DNA from: Nitzschia sp. DOCU1
Taxonomy: Eukaryota; Bacillariophyta; Bacillariophyceae; Bacillariales; Bacillariaceae
Direction of reading: 5' to 3'
Assembly: GCA_951394045.1 (NCBI GenBank)
Contig: OX595998.1
Coordinates: forward strand, 372,001-436,000
DNA: 64,000 nucleotides
Shown here: positions 1-9,900 of the stretch, one piece after another
How positions within the stretch are numbered: the stretch's first letter is position 1
Layout of the letters: every line of letters begins with the position of its first letter
Notes under the pieces: model-generated
Database searches by the model: none
Told to the model about the DNA's origin: nothing
The model's input: the letters and a program-made list of their open reading frames with translations, nothing else
Translations under genes and position numbers: made by a program

Positions 1-486
1 TGGAACATTCTTGCCCTTCCCCTTCGAGTTATCCAAAGTCACAATGACTCTGATTTCTCAATGAAAATATGTCTCGGCTTTTTTATAATAAGTCGTCAAT
101 GATATATGCCTTTCGGACGAAGCCACGTTTGGCTGTTCGGTTTGTTGCATGCAGAAACCGAAAGAGTGTCCTGCTCCTCCGTAGAAAAGCTACAAAAGCC
201 CACGTCGACGATGCGATAGGATATAATATGCCATCAATTTCCTTCATGCCACATCGGGAGCGATGCCATCAAAAGCGTAGCCAATCATTCCGCGATCATG
301 AAATGTGATGAATGTATCACGACACACCGAATGGCTAAAGCGCAAAGAGTGAGAGGTGACGGCAAAGGTCTGCGCCCCACTTTTCCTTTTGCTGCTATCA
401 GCGTTTGACGCAGGTTTTCATAGTACACCTCCTCTCTTCCTCAATAGATCTTTCCGCCCTGTTCCTGACGCATCATCAGCAGCAGT
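1..486. other. Upstream region of the AAA ATPase gene, no gene supported
   Basis: No reading frame here has recognisable protein features. The ATPase domain begins almost at the first methionine of the next gene, so an upstream exon could lie here or left of the window. A CAGCAG-type acceptor precedes position 487, but no matching donor can be fixed with confidence. Confidence 0.4.
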
Positions 487-3400
487 ATGCACGCCCCTTT
501 ATCGCTATTCAATTCCAACCATTGCCACGGTCGAGAGACCGAGAAGAAAGCTCTAAATGAGTATTTCGACAAGAGTCAGACTGCAGGAATCTATGTCACC
601 GTTCAAGGCAAAGCGGGTAGTGGCAAGAAGAAGCTTGTCACATCCAAACCTTGGGAGAAGGGAGCCGGAGAGAGTTCTACCTTTTTCGTCTCCACGACGT
701 TTTGTCAAGCCCAATCCTCTCAAGCGTTTTCTGCAATAACGCAGGGGATGAACGACTTGTGCGAAGAATGGGCAAACGCCCCCAACGGAGTTGAACAGAT
801 GCAAGAGTTCTGCAGCAACGAGTCACAGGATGATGAGATTCTTCAGCAGTTTCTGCCTAGTCTTTTCTCGATTGGCAAAAGTAGAACCTTGCGCCCATTT
901 CATGATTCAGTCGGTGGGTCGGTGCTAAGCGCGCCGTCCTTCCAAGTACCGACTGATCATTGGCGTGGTTTTGAGCGTCTGCGAACGTTGCTTTACAAAC
1001 TCTTACGCTTCATGAGCCGAGAACAGTCCAAAGTGATTGTCTTCTTGTTCAATGACTTGCAATGGGCTGACGCGAATAGTGTGGAATTGATAGGCTTTTT
1101 GGTCGATGAGAACATACCCGGTCTCTTATTGATTTCGACCTACCAGACCGAAGATGTCGAAGCTCCACTACTAGAGCCCCTGCACCAGCAGCATGCTGTT
1201 ATTGAACACTTGCACCAGCTGCACCTTTCGGAACGAGCGGAGGGTCGTGTCTTCAGCATGGCTCTTGAAGACTTCACAATAGACGAGCTCAACAGTATAT
1301 TTGCCAAGCTGACGCAGCGGCCCCCCGAAGAGACCCTTCCGCTGGTGCAAGTCATTCGAGATAAGACGGGAGGCAATCCACTCTTTGTGGAGCAGTTCCT
1401 GAAACTCTTACAACGGCAGGGTCTACTGACGTTTTCGTTCGCCACTCTGCAGTGGGACTGGAAGAAACCTTCGGAAATTAGGCAGGCAACATCAATTGTG
1501 TCGAACGAAGTGGCCGAAATGGTCGCTTCCTGTATGCGAAAGCTGAACCAACAAGTTCAAGAAGTCCTCAAGTTAGCCTCGTGCCTCGGGTCGCGATTCC
1601 CCGTACTGCTTCTTCAACAATATTTTCGGCTAAACGATGTTTTTATCAGGGTCGAAGATGCTCTTCATGAACTTGCGCTGAATGATATAATTCAAAAGGG
1701 TGGGAACAACGATGACGTCTCTGCCGAGTTTTATCAGTTCACGCACCACAAAATTCAAGAAGCTGCAGACTCGCTCTTTGATGGGGCGGAAGACCGCGAT
1801 GAAATGAGGTTGGAGCTCGGCAAGCTCCTGTTGAACATGATAAACCATGATGGACCTGCGACGTCCCCCGAACTCTGTGGTCTCCGACGCGACTACTTGG
1901 TCTATCTGGCCGTCGACCAGTTGAATCGAGTGCCAAGTATTTTGCTCTTTGAGGCCGGAGAAAACATGCGAGTTGATCTTGCTGAACTTAATCTTCAAGC
2001 CGCCAAAATGTCAATTTCAAAGTCTGCATTTTATCCGGCCATTTCTTTGTTGCGGTCGGGTATTGATTTGCTCAAAGCTGGCAAGAATCGAAGTCTTCTC
2101 AAGCCAGCCAAGAGCGTCGAGTTGGCACGACAGGCCAACAGTTTGATGCAGTCGTCTACTGGATCTTCGCGTTCGTCCCTTCCACTTATGTCGCCTGTGC
2201 GAGGATCCCGGCCGAAATTCTCCACCGCCAATCCAGAGGATGAATCACCCGCCGAGCTCTTGATGGCCTCATTCACTATGCTGGAGCTGTCGGTGAACTA
2301 TCATGGGATGGATATGTGGGTCGATCAATACAAATTGTCGTTGGAGTTGTACAATAATCTGTTGGAAATGGAGTACACAGTGGGTCATCAAGAAGAAGCC
2401 AGGACTGCCATAGATCTTGTGTTGGAGAAAGCCAAGACGCAAGAAGACGAATTCCGCGCTCGAGCCTGTTTGTTGGAGATTATTGCCAACGGCAAGGACC
2501 GAGACTTCAGGGGAGGGGCCGAGATGTGTGTCGAAATTCTAAAAACGTATGGTGTCAACTTGTCCATGAAGCTCAACAAGCTGCAAGTTGGCTTGGAAAA
2601 GCGACGACTCCGCAAGTCTTTACCGAATGGTCGACTGGAAGATCTCATGCACATGTCTCTCATGAAGGACCAGCGCGCTATTTACACTTCATTGTTCTTA
2701 GGAAAGTTGTCTTTCTTCGCGGCCATGGCGCTGGAACCCAACTTTACCAAACTCGTTTCGCTGCGGTCGTTTTACTTGTCTTCGAGCCATGGTATCAATG
2801 CCTACACCGCCCTGGCGATGGCGTCTTACGGATTCGCGTTTAGCAAGGAGAATGAAAACGGCGAGGCGATTAAATGCGGCGAGTTATCATACGAGCTGCT
2901 CAAGCGTTCGACGTCATCAGTACCTGGGCCCATGTATGCCCGCATCTTGTGCATGATCCACTGCTCAATGACTCCATTGAAACGGCCCTTCCCAGATCTT
3001 TTGGAGCCGTTTACGCGGGTGTATAGTGTTGGAATCAAGACGGGCGATGTGGAGTTCGCCATGACTGGAGCCATGTGCTATGGATATGTCTATCTCATGG
3101 TGGGCTTGCCTCTCCTTCCACTAGAAGGAGACATGAAGGCTTATGGCCAAGAATCCCGCCAGTTTGCTGTGACCCCGTCGGTGCAAGTCCAATTTCCAAT
3201 TTTTCAGCAGACCATAATAAACCTCCGTTACAAATCTCCCAATCCCACGGAGTTGCGGGGTTTCGCCATGAACGAAGAAGATCTTCTTGAACAAGTCGAA
3301 GGCAATGGCTCTGCCATGACAATGCGAGATATTGCGATCTTCAGACTTATGCTTGCATATGTCTTTCGGGACGTCCACACGGGCCGCCAAATGCTTGAGG

Positions 3401-4095
3401 ATCTTTCTAAATATCCACTGTTCAATCCCAACGTTGCAAGAAGTTACATGCGTCAAGTCTTCACGGGCTTGGTCGCATTCATGCTCTACAAGAAAACAGG
3501 AGTTCGCACATTCCTCAGAACTGGGAATGCAGCGCTTGATTTTTTTAAAGATGCCGTCAGGCATTCGTCTATAAACGCTTACCCTCTCCTGACCTTGTTG
3601 CAAGCCGAAAAGAATCCTTCTAAGCAGGGCTACGATGACGCCATTCGGATTTGTTCACGGTCTGGCCTACCCAACTTCGCCGCAATGGCCAACGAAAGTG
3701 CAGCGCTTCACTTTTTGAGAGAAGGGGACAAGGAGTATGGGTCTTTTTACATTTCTCGGGCGATTGCGCTCTACAACGATTGGGGTGCAAACGCCAAGGT
3801 CGCTCTTCTAGCGCAAGAGTTCCCCAACTGCAGCTGGCACCAAGAACAATACTCAGAAAATGGTGGTCCCATCACTAAGAATAGTGTTAAGGGGCGTTCT
3901 CAATACCGAGCAAGTTTGGCAATTGGAACCAAGAATCTGGCCCTTACTGGTCACGATATGGGAAATCTCACTCATGACACCGCTTCACAGCAGCATGACG
4001 TGTTGGCGGACAAAAAGAATGTTTGTTCAACAACCAAGACTCTATCTCTGCGTTCAGGTCGAAGTAGTTCTAGGTGTTCGTTTTCCAGCCAGTAG
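487..4095 (+). CDS. Large AAA-type (AAA_16-like) ATPase with TPR-like C-terminal region
   Basis: A 1202-residue open frame starting at an ATG. The N-terminus reads HGRETEKKALNEYF, the region that in AAA_16 ATPases precedes the P-loop. The P-loop at about residues 41-48 is GKAGSGKK, so the usual Ser/Thr after GK is Lys. A Walker B-like stretch at about 181-194 (VIVFLFNDLQWAD) fits the LFxDDLQWAD pattern of ATPases found beside protein or histidine kinase domains in signalling proteins. Residues of about 450-1120 are helical and TPR-like; the tail is Ser-rich low complexity. No kinase, GAF or cyclase domain is visible. The family assignment is from motifs. A role as a signalling or regulatory NTPase is inference, and the altered P-loop makes ATPase activity uncertain. 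The true start may lie in an upstream exon because the family normally has more sequence before the P-loop. Confidence 0.75.
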   Translation: MHAPLSLFNSNHCHGRETEKKALNEYFDKSQTAGIYVTVQGKAGSGKKKLVTSKPWEKGAGESSTFFVSTTFCQAQSSQAFSAITQGMNDLCEEWANAPNGVEQMQEFCSNESQDDEILQQFLPSLFSIGKSRTLRPFHDSVGGSVLSAPSFQVPTDHWRGFERLRTLLYKLLRFMSREQSKVIVFLFNDLQWADANSVELIGFLVDENIPGLLLISTYQTEDVEAPLLEPLHQQHAVIEHLHQLHLSERAEGRVFSMALEDFTIDELNSIFAKLTQRPPEETLPLVQVIRDKTGGNPLFVEQFLKLLQRQGLLTFSFATLQWDWKKPSEIRQATSIVSNEVAEMVASCMRKLNQQVQEVLKLASCLGSRFPVLLLQQYFRLNDVFIRVEDALHELALNDIIQKGGNNDDVSAEFYQFTHHKIQEAADSLFDGAEDRDEMRLELGKLLLNMINHDGPATSPELCGLRRDYLVYLAVDQLNRVPSILLFEAGENMRVDLAELNLQAAKMSISKSAFYPAISLLRSGIDLLKAGKNRSLLKPAKSVELARQANSLMQSSTGSSRSSLPLMSPVRGSRPKFSTANPEDESPAELLMASFTMLELSVNYHGMDMWVDQYKLSLELYNNLLEMEYTVGHQEEARTAIDLVLEKAKTQEDEFRARACLLEIIANGKDRDFRGGAEMCVEILKTYGVNLSMKLNKLQVGLEKRRLRKSLPNGRLEDLMHMSLMKDQRAIYTSLFLGKLSFFAAMALEPNFTKLVSLRSFYLSSSHGINAYTALAMASYGFAFSKENENGEAIKCGELSYELLKRSTSSVPGPMYARILCMIHCSMTPLKRPFPDLLEPFTRVYSVGIKTGDVEFAMTGAMCYGYVYLMVGLPLLPLEGDMKAYGQESRQFAVTPSVQVQFPIFQQTIINLRYKSPNPTELRGFAMNEEDLLEQVEGNGSAMTMRDIAIFRLMLAYVFRDVHTGRQMLEDLSKYPLFNPNVARSYMRQVFTGLVAFMLYKKTGVRTFLRTGNAALDFFKDAVRHSSINAYPLLTLLQAEKNPSKQGYDDAIRICSRSGLPNFAAMANESAALHFLREGDKEYGSFYISRAIALYNDWGANAKVALLAQEFPNCSWHQEQYSENGGPITKNSVKGRSQYRASLAIGTKNLALTGHDMGNLTHDTASQQHDVLADKKNVCSTTKTLSLRSGRSSSRCSFSSQ

Positions 4096-5163
4096 AGTTG
4101 ATCGCAGGTGTGTTTTCCTGGAATACGAACCCGCAGACTTGCTACCTGATGCACAGTGCGCGAAAAAGAGCCGCAGTGGTACCTAGTAGATGCAGCATGT
4201 GGTTCTTCTTCTTGTTCTTCTACAAGGACTGTCGATACGACTACTAGCATAGTCATAGCAGCATAGATTATTGTATTCGTAGAGATGAGTAGAGATAGAT
4301 ATTAGTTTCTGTCGTTTTCTTGAGCTAGGCTAGGCTAGTAGGGGAGGAGATGCTTCAAGAACTGGTGGCTGCTGGTGATGGTTGTTGTGCCTGGTGCCAG
4401 CGATACTATTAGGCACCCGCCGCCAGCAAAACTGCCAAAGGTAAATTACCTTGACCGCTATGGACGACCGGCATGGGAAAAGGTTGATGATGGGAGGAGG
4501 CTATTGATGAAGCCGTACCGAACCACGAACGATCTCGTGGTTAGGGTATCGTAGTAAATAGTATGGTACGTACTAGGCGTGATAGACTTGAATCGTATCA
4601 TAGTAGCTTGGAGTTAATGTGAAAGATATCTGTGGTCCTTGATGTTTCTGGCGTTAAGCGGAGAAAACCGAAGTTGCACTTCTTGTTCTACCGGTAAGCC
4701 AGTGCGGGATACCAATGATATTTTTGCAGTAGCTCCAATTAGAAGTTGTTGCGAAGAGAAGAAACATCGATGTTCTTCCTAACGAATCCGAACTTTGGAG
4801 TTTTGCCGCTGAATGCGTTTCCGCACCCCGGCCAGCCACACGACGCGGGATCCTAGAAAATCAACAAGCTCTAACTACGGTAGGTTAATTGGTAGAGACG
4901 ACCTCTCCCTTTGTTGTACTACCGGGTGCCGCTCTAGAGCGAGATGCGTTGACCGTCGAAACGGCTGCGCTCGAGTAAGAATCATAGTGTGTAAGCAGAT
5001 CTTTACCTTATACGCTTGCAGAACAATTACCTACTGAAAAATATTAATAGTACTAGAGATCTGTGGAAAAGAACGCAGAGGAGTGTCATCATCATGAATG
5101 GTCACCAGTTCCGGGCAATGAGCACTACTAACTGAATGTTGGTACTTCGGCAACATCGTAGCA
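4096..5163. other. Intergenic spacer, about 1.07 kb, no gene seen
   Basis: Both neighbouring genes end here (convergent 3' ends), so it should hold two terminator/polyadenylation regions. Only short frames without domain features are present, and no RNA gene or repeat shared with the rest of the window was recognised. Confidence 0.5.
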
Positions 5164-5919
5164 TCAGCTTGTACTCGGTCGGAAAAGAGGAGTGGTTCCG
5201 TATTCTATCAGAGCCAACATGGCATCGGCCGTCCCCATCGCCTTGGCAAACCGCCTCGCACACTTCGACTGCTCCTCTGATATTCTTCGTATCAATTCGT
5301 TCTTCTCGTTGGAGGGCAGGCCCTGATTCAAAGCAATTTGAGCCATAAGAACAGAGCCGATGGCGTCATTCCTTCTTCGCACTGCCTCCCGTCCCACCAA
5401 TGGAAAGGCAGCCTTTTCCAGTCCCCTCGCGGATTCCGCCTGGTCAGACGTACTGTTGATGGTGCTGACAAGAGCCAGATGCCGGGCACAGTTCTCGGAG
5501 AGCTCAGATTGACCATTATCGTCAATGGTGCAACTGGCATACGTCGAAGCCAGGGCTTCAGAGTAGTTGTTTGCATCACAGTCGATCTGCGTCTGAAAGG
5601 CGAGGAGATTCGCCGCAAACCTGGCATTTTTGACATTCTCATGGAAGTGGAGCTTGTGGTACCAAATGCTGTCTTTCTCCTCGTGGGTCATTTCCGACGA
5701 CGGACGCAGGATTTCCAAAACCCTCACCTTAACCCGTTCTGGCTCTTGTTCGTCGAAACGGACTCGTTTCCTAGATTTGGAAGGTTGAAAGATAACCGCC
5801 GTGTTTCTTTCGACTATCCGATCCAACGACTCCGAAACTACCACGGATTCCCACGTTGGGAGCTCAGGGCGTACAACGTGGTTTCTGTAAGTGGTAGATT
5901 GCAGCACGGTGATGTTCAT
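5164..5919 (-). CDS. Diatom-type small protein of unknown function (RVRF...EEKxxIWY motif)
   Basis: Intact 251-residue frame from ATG at 5919 to stop at 5164. It carries a basic KSRKRVRFDEQE block at about residues 48-59, followed by SSEMTHEEKDSIWYHKLHF at about 75-95. Diatom genomes encode many proteins with this combination of a V-x-F block and an M-T-x-E-E-K...WY block, none with a function I know. The rest is Glu/Ala-rich and probably helical. The first 42 bp of the coding sequence fall inside the 1.1-kb host repeat (5878-6978), so a copy of its 5' end also sits at 13617-13660. The gene itself is not interrupted. Before the insertions its upstream neighbour was the RIBA gene, about 0.5 kb away. 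Confidence 0.7.
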   Translation of the reverse strand: MNITVLQSTTYRNHVVRPELPTWESVVVSESLDRIVERNTAVIFQPSKSRKRVRFDEQEPERVKVRVLEILRPSSEMTHEEKDSIWYHKLHFHENVKNARFAANLLAFQTQIDCDANNYSEALASTYASCTIDDNGQSELSENCARHLALVSTINSTSDQAESARGLEKAAFPLVGREAVRRRNDAIGSVLMAQIALNQGLPSNEKNELIRRISEEQSKCARRFAKAMGTADAMLALIEYGTTPLFRPSTS

Positions 5920-6978
5920 TCTCTATAAATGATAGTTGCCTTGGGAGTAGCGTAACACCAAAATTACAATACAATGGACACACACCGATTGTGAGAGGAG
6001 ATGAAGTATGGGAAAAGGTTCGATCGAGTTGTCGTGGACTTTATCGAAGCGATCCTCCGGACTTTCCACCGGGACGAAGGTTCAATCTGTTCCGCCACAC
6101 GGATTCGACATAGGGAAAGTTTCCTATTCGTAAAGGACGATAATAAACACCTCATCGGAATTGAAATTCTCCGAAAATAATACCGCATGATAGCGTGGCG
6201 ACTCACAAGGGCAGAGGAATGCGAGCATGGCGCCCGCTTGACTACAGACGCCAAAACAAGTGACTGTTGAAGGTTCGGATTCACATTTTGCATGCCGGTA
6301 ACGTGACTCAGATATGGGACTTACTGGGAAGAAACTCATCGAAACAGAATGCCTACTACCGGTAGTAGAGTTCATGACCGAGCTCCGGAATATGTACTAT
6401 TACAGACCGCATACAATACATATGTTACTGTGCGCAGTACGAGCCAGTAGGGGGCTACCCGTACGGCTATCATACTTCACTTACTACTTATACTACTCTA
6501 TACTTCTACCGTAACCAGCCAGCAACCTCTGCCGCCGGCAGCTTTCATCCACCGCGACTGCCTGGAGAATGATCCAACTTTCCAGGCCTGTTTTATTTTG
6601 GGAGAAGTTTCAGTTTACCCATTTGTTTTGTATGTGGTACGACTAAGCAGCAACTTCTTGCAAGATGTCCTCCAGACCAGCGTATGCTACACAAATTGTA
6701 GATGATGATCATATGCAAGTTCTAATGTTTCAAATCTCGATTTTCTGCTCGGCTTGTAGCAGGTCGACGTGTACTGTATCCAACTCCTCGCGTCGACTCG
6801 CCCCTATATGCTCACGTTTTCATTCCGTTCCAACATTTCCCGTCGGTACTGTGCAATATCCACAATACTCGTCATAACAAAGCCATGCCGTTGGCAAAAA
6901 CGTTTCAGCTCGGGCAGCCTTGCCATTTCGATCGGATTCTCGTCGGACACAATTTCGCACAAGATACCCGATGGTCCC
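5878..6978. repeat. Host direct repeat, copy A (1,101 bp)
   Basis: This holds the 5' end of the small gene, an intergenic region and the last 58 codons of RIBA. The same sequence recurs as copy B, split by the Gypsy element into 13617-13729 and 24478-25607. By eye the copies differ by three single bases or so (for example near 6457/24957 and 6918/25548), a 5-bp difference near 5896/13635, and a 132-bp LINE fragment only in copy B. Copy A ends at ...GATGGTCCC (6978), exactly where the LINE begins. Confidence 0.9.
6804..6978 (-). pseudogene. Duplicated 3' end of the riboflavin gene (DHBP synthase C-terminus)
   Basis: Translates as the last 58 residues of the DHBP synthase domain, starting [15 protein letters not shown] and ending NENVSI-stop. 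It is essentially identical to the end of the intact gene at 25433-25607. It belongs to host repeat copy A and has no promoter or upstream exon of its own. Its frame continues without a stop into the LINE ORF2 on its right, so the two form one open frame. Confidence 0.85.
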
Positions 6979-9900
6979 TGGTTATCGCAATAGAAGTGCA
7001 GAGCTCCCGAGGGGAGAGGCCGATTCATGAATCGAAAACACAACTGGAGAAACCAATGGCTCGCTTTGCCGCCGAAGTTCTCCGCACGATAGGATCGGGG
7101 GTCATGTCCAAACGTAATACCTTTACCTCGGGCGATGCGTTCCTGAGTGGAAATTCTGCCGATAACCCACCCAAAGCTGCCGTATTCATCAGCGGCGCCT
7201 CCGTCGGTGACCATGGCGATATCAGATAAGTCAGTGATGTCGGCAAATGCAGAATAAACATCGCCCGCGATGATTTCCCAATGTTGGAGTAAACTCGAGA
7301 TGTGGTCGGGCTGAGAATCGATGAATTCCTGAAAAGTAGCATGAATGATAGTTGACGCAGGTGACGGAACCACGCGGGGAAATTGCATGGGAATACGAAA
7401 CCCGTCGCGAATTTCTTCACAGGAGACAGGAATTCCATCCGGACAGATGGAGTCACAGCGGACGGGTTGGGGGCTGAAAACATGCGGTCTCGTAGACGGG
7501 TGGACATCGTAGGCAATGCCCGTCCAACGATATAATGCAGAGGCATCGGGAGAAACCAAATGCACCCACGTACGTCGGAGTTTCTGGTTGGACACAAGCC
7601 AGCGGCCGAGGGGGCGATGAAGGCGTCGGTCAGAGTGTGCCAATAACCGTAGTAAGCGACGCCATTTGACCCATGAGGCGTCGGATGGCCGATCCTGCCG
7701 GGGTTCATTGCACCGCGAGATACTATGTGCATAGGATCGTTGGCCCCCATAGATTTCTTGCTGAAGATAGGCGCCGTCAACCGTAGCTATGTCGGAGACC
7801 GTGATGACCTCAAGATACAGGCGACATGCATTAATCACTCGCGTGTCATCGTCATTGAAAGCTCCACATTCCAACACAAAATCCATAATGTACATGTCGA
7901 ATTCACGTTGTAAAGAGGGAATGGTCAGACCAGCAATCGTGATTTGGCCATCTATGGACGCCAGAAACGAGCGCAGGGATTTAACCCAGAATCCATCCAA
8001 GTGGGGAAGCGGTCGTTGAGGATATTCCAGTAGCGCATATCCGGTGCCTGCGGTAAATTGAAGAACCTCGAGAGTGATGAGAGCCATATGCCCAGCTTGG
8101 CAATCAGGCGTGCAAAGATTGCGTAGCAACAGACGGATCTGATCAACACCTTGTTCGACCTTCAGATCTCGAAAGTCGAGGCCACCGAACCGAGGGGGGC
8201 CAAAAACAACCGCACGGGGGAATTTGCTGGAATAATTCATTTTTTGAAGAGTAACCGACACCATAGCCCGTTGTAAGTCGTCCAACTGGGAGACAGTGAG
8301 GTGGGACACTCCGAGGGAGTAGCCGATACTGCGGAGGAAGAAGCTCAAATAAAAAGTCCAAGCTTCACCCGAATTAACAAAACTTGACGCAAGGAGACGG
8401 GTGCACTTTTTGGATTTGGCCAGCAAGGTGCGATACTGTGCCCGGTGGTTCTCGGCAGGTGCTTGATGGCTCCCCAGGATTTTGTGGGCCGTGGTTGACG
8501 ACAATTGCTCAATGGTGGTCTCGTGACCGTTGTTGTCGCTTACGATGAGGCGTGGACCGAATTGGCCGGGCCGGAGCACTGGGGTGCCTTTCGAGGTAAA
8601 GTCCACCCACAGAAAATGATAATAGCATTTCGAAAGCTCCAAATCACCGCCACTAGCATAGAGAATATCTCGCCATAGTTGAGCGTCATGCTGGGCCTGT
8701 GCAACTATTTCCTCCATGGTACTGTGACGATGTCCAGTGGTCTGACTGTTGTTGTCGTCGACGAATCCCACCATGCCCAATCGAAGGGTTTTGGACTTAT
8801 CATAATTGAAGTATGTGGCTCCATAACATTGCTCGTCAAAAATATCAAAGTAGGTCGATCCGCTCAGAGCCCATGCCGGAGGTGACGACGTACTACCTTG
8901 CCCATTACCGAACACCGGATGATCATGAGAGTGTTGATAGGATGTTTTGGAGACACCAAGCATTGTTTTGATGAAGTATTGTGCAAATTGCAGAAAGTCT
9001 CCTTGGACCTGGGCCACTGAGGCTTGGAGACCGAAAGCACGGGCGATCAGCACGGTGATGTGTGCGAGCATACGATCGTAACAGGAAGTTGCATCATTGT
9101 TGAATTTCAGGTGAGGAAAACGCGTTGCCATAACGTAGTCATACTGTAGAATCTCGATCAGGATGGGGTCGAGAGCCTGACGTCCAGGACGGGAACCATA
9201 GCACCCAGGGTTGAGGAGATTCTGACTGTCCACCGAATGAAGAAGATCACGAAATTTGATTCCAAAGAACGCGTTCAAGGTTGCCTCGTACAAGTGGATG
9301 ACGCGCAATCGATGGAGATACGGGTTTCCAGGTTCTTTTTCGAGCATCGCCGTCACCACCGTTTTCCATAGATCGAAACAATAGCCTTTCTTCTCCGCAA
9401 ATTTTAGTGTGGAAAAATGAGCTTCCCAGATGGACCGTCGGGCATTCAGAAACTCCTTGAATTGTTCCGGTTGGCTGGCTGGATCGATACCAGACGGACG
9501 AACGAGGGCATGATAATGACTGAGATGGCGACCGGAAGGTGACGTAGTTGTACGCTCGTCCCACAGCTTGAATTTCTTGATCATCTCCGCCAACGTCAGA
9601 AGATGTTTGCGTTCAGGAGCGCGACGTTTACACGCCCGAAGAATGTTCTGCGCTTGTTTGTTGTCAGTCAGAGTGGTCACATCGCAGGTACCATCCAGAA
9701 TAGCTGTCGCAGTAGGGGTATCAGCGCCCCAGCCTATGGCCTTGATTATGGCGGGATCAGCAAGGGGGGTGTCTCGAGCCTGACCAAAGTGGTCTAAATT
9801 ACGGCGAAGCAGAGTAGCTTCAATCTCGGAGGGTTCTTGAACAAGTTTCCATTTAGTAGGGTCGTCACGGGGTACCGTCTTGGGATCAACCGACGAGTTC

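Noticed and set aside
69..308. 79-codon frame at the left edge as a gene
   Set aside because: No recognisable domain, Kozak context or continuation; left as spacer.
3121..3603. 160-codon minus-strand frame
   Set aside because: Antisense to the AAA ATPase gene with no domain features.
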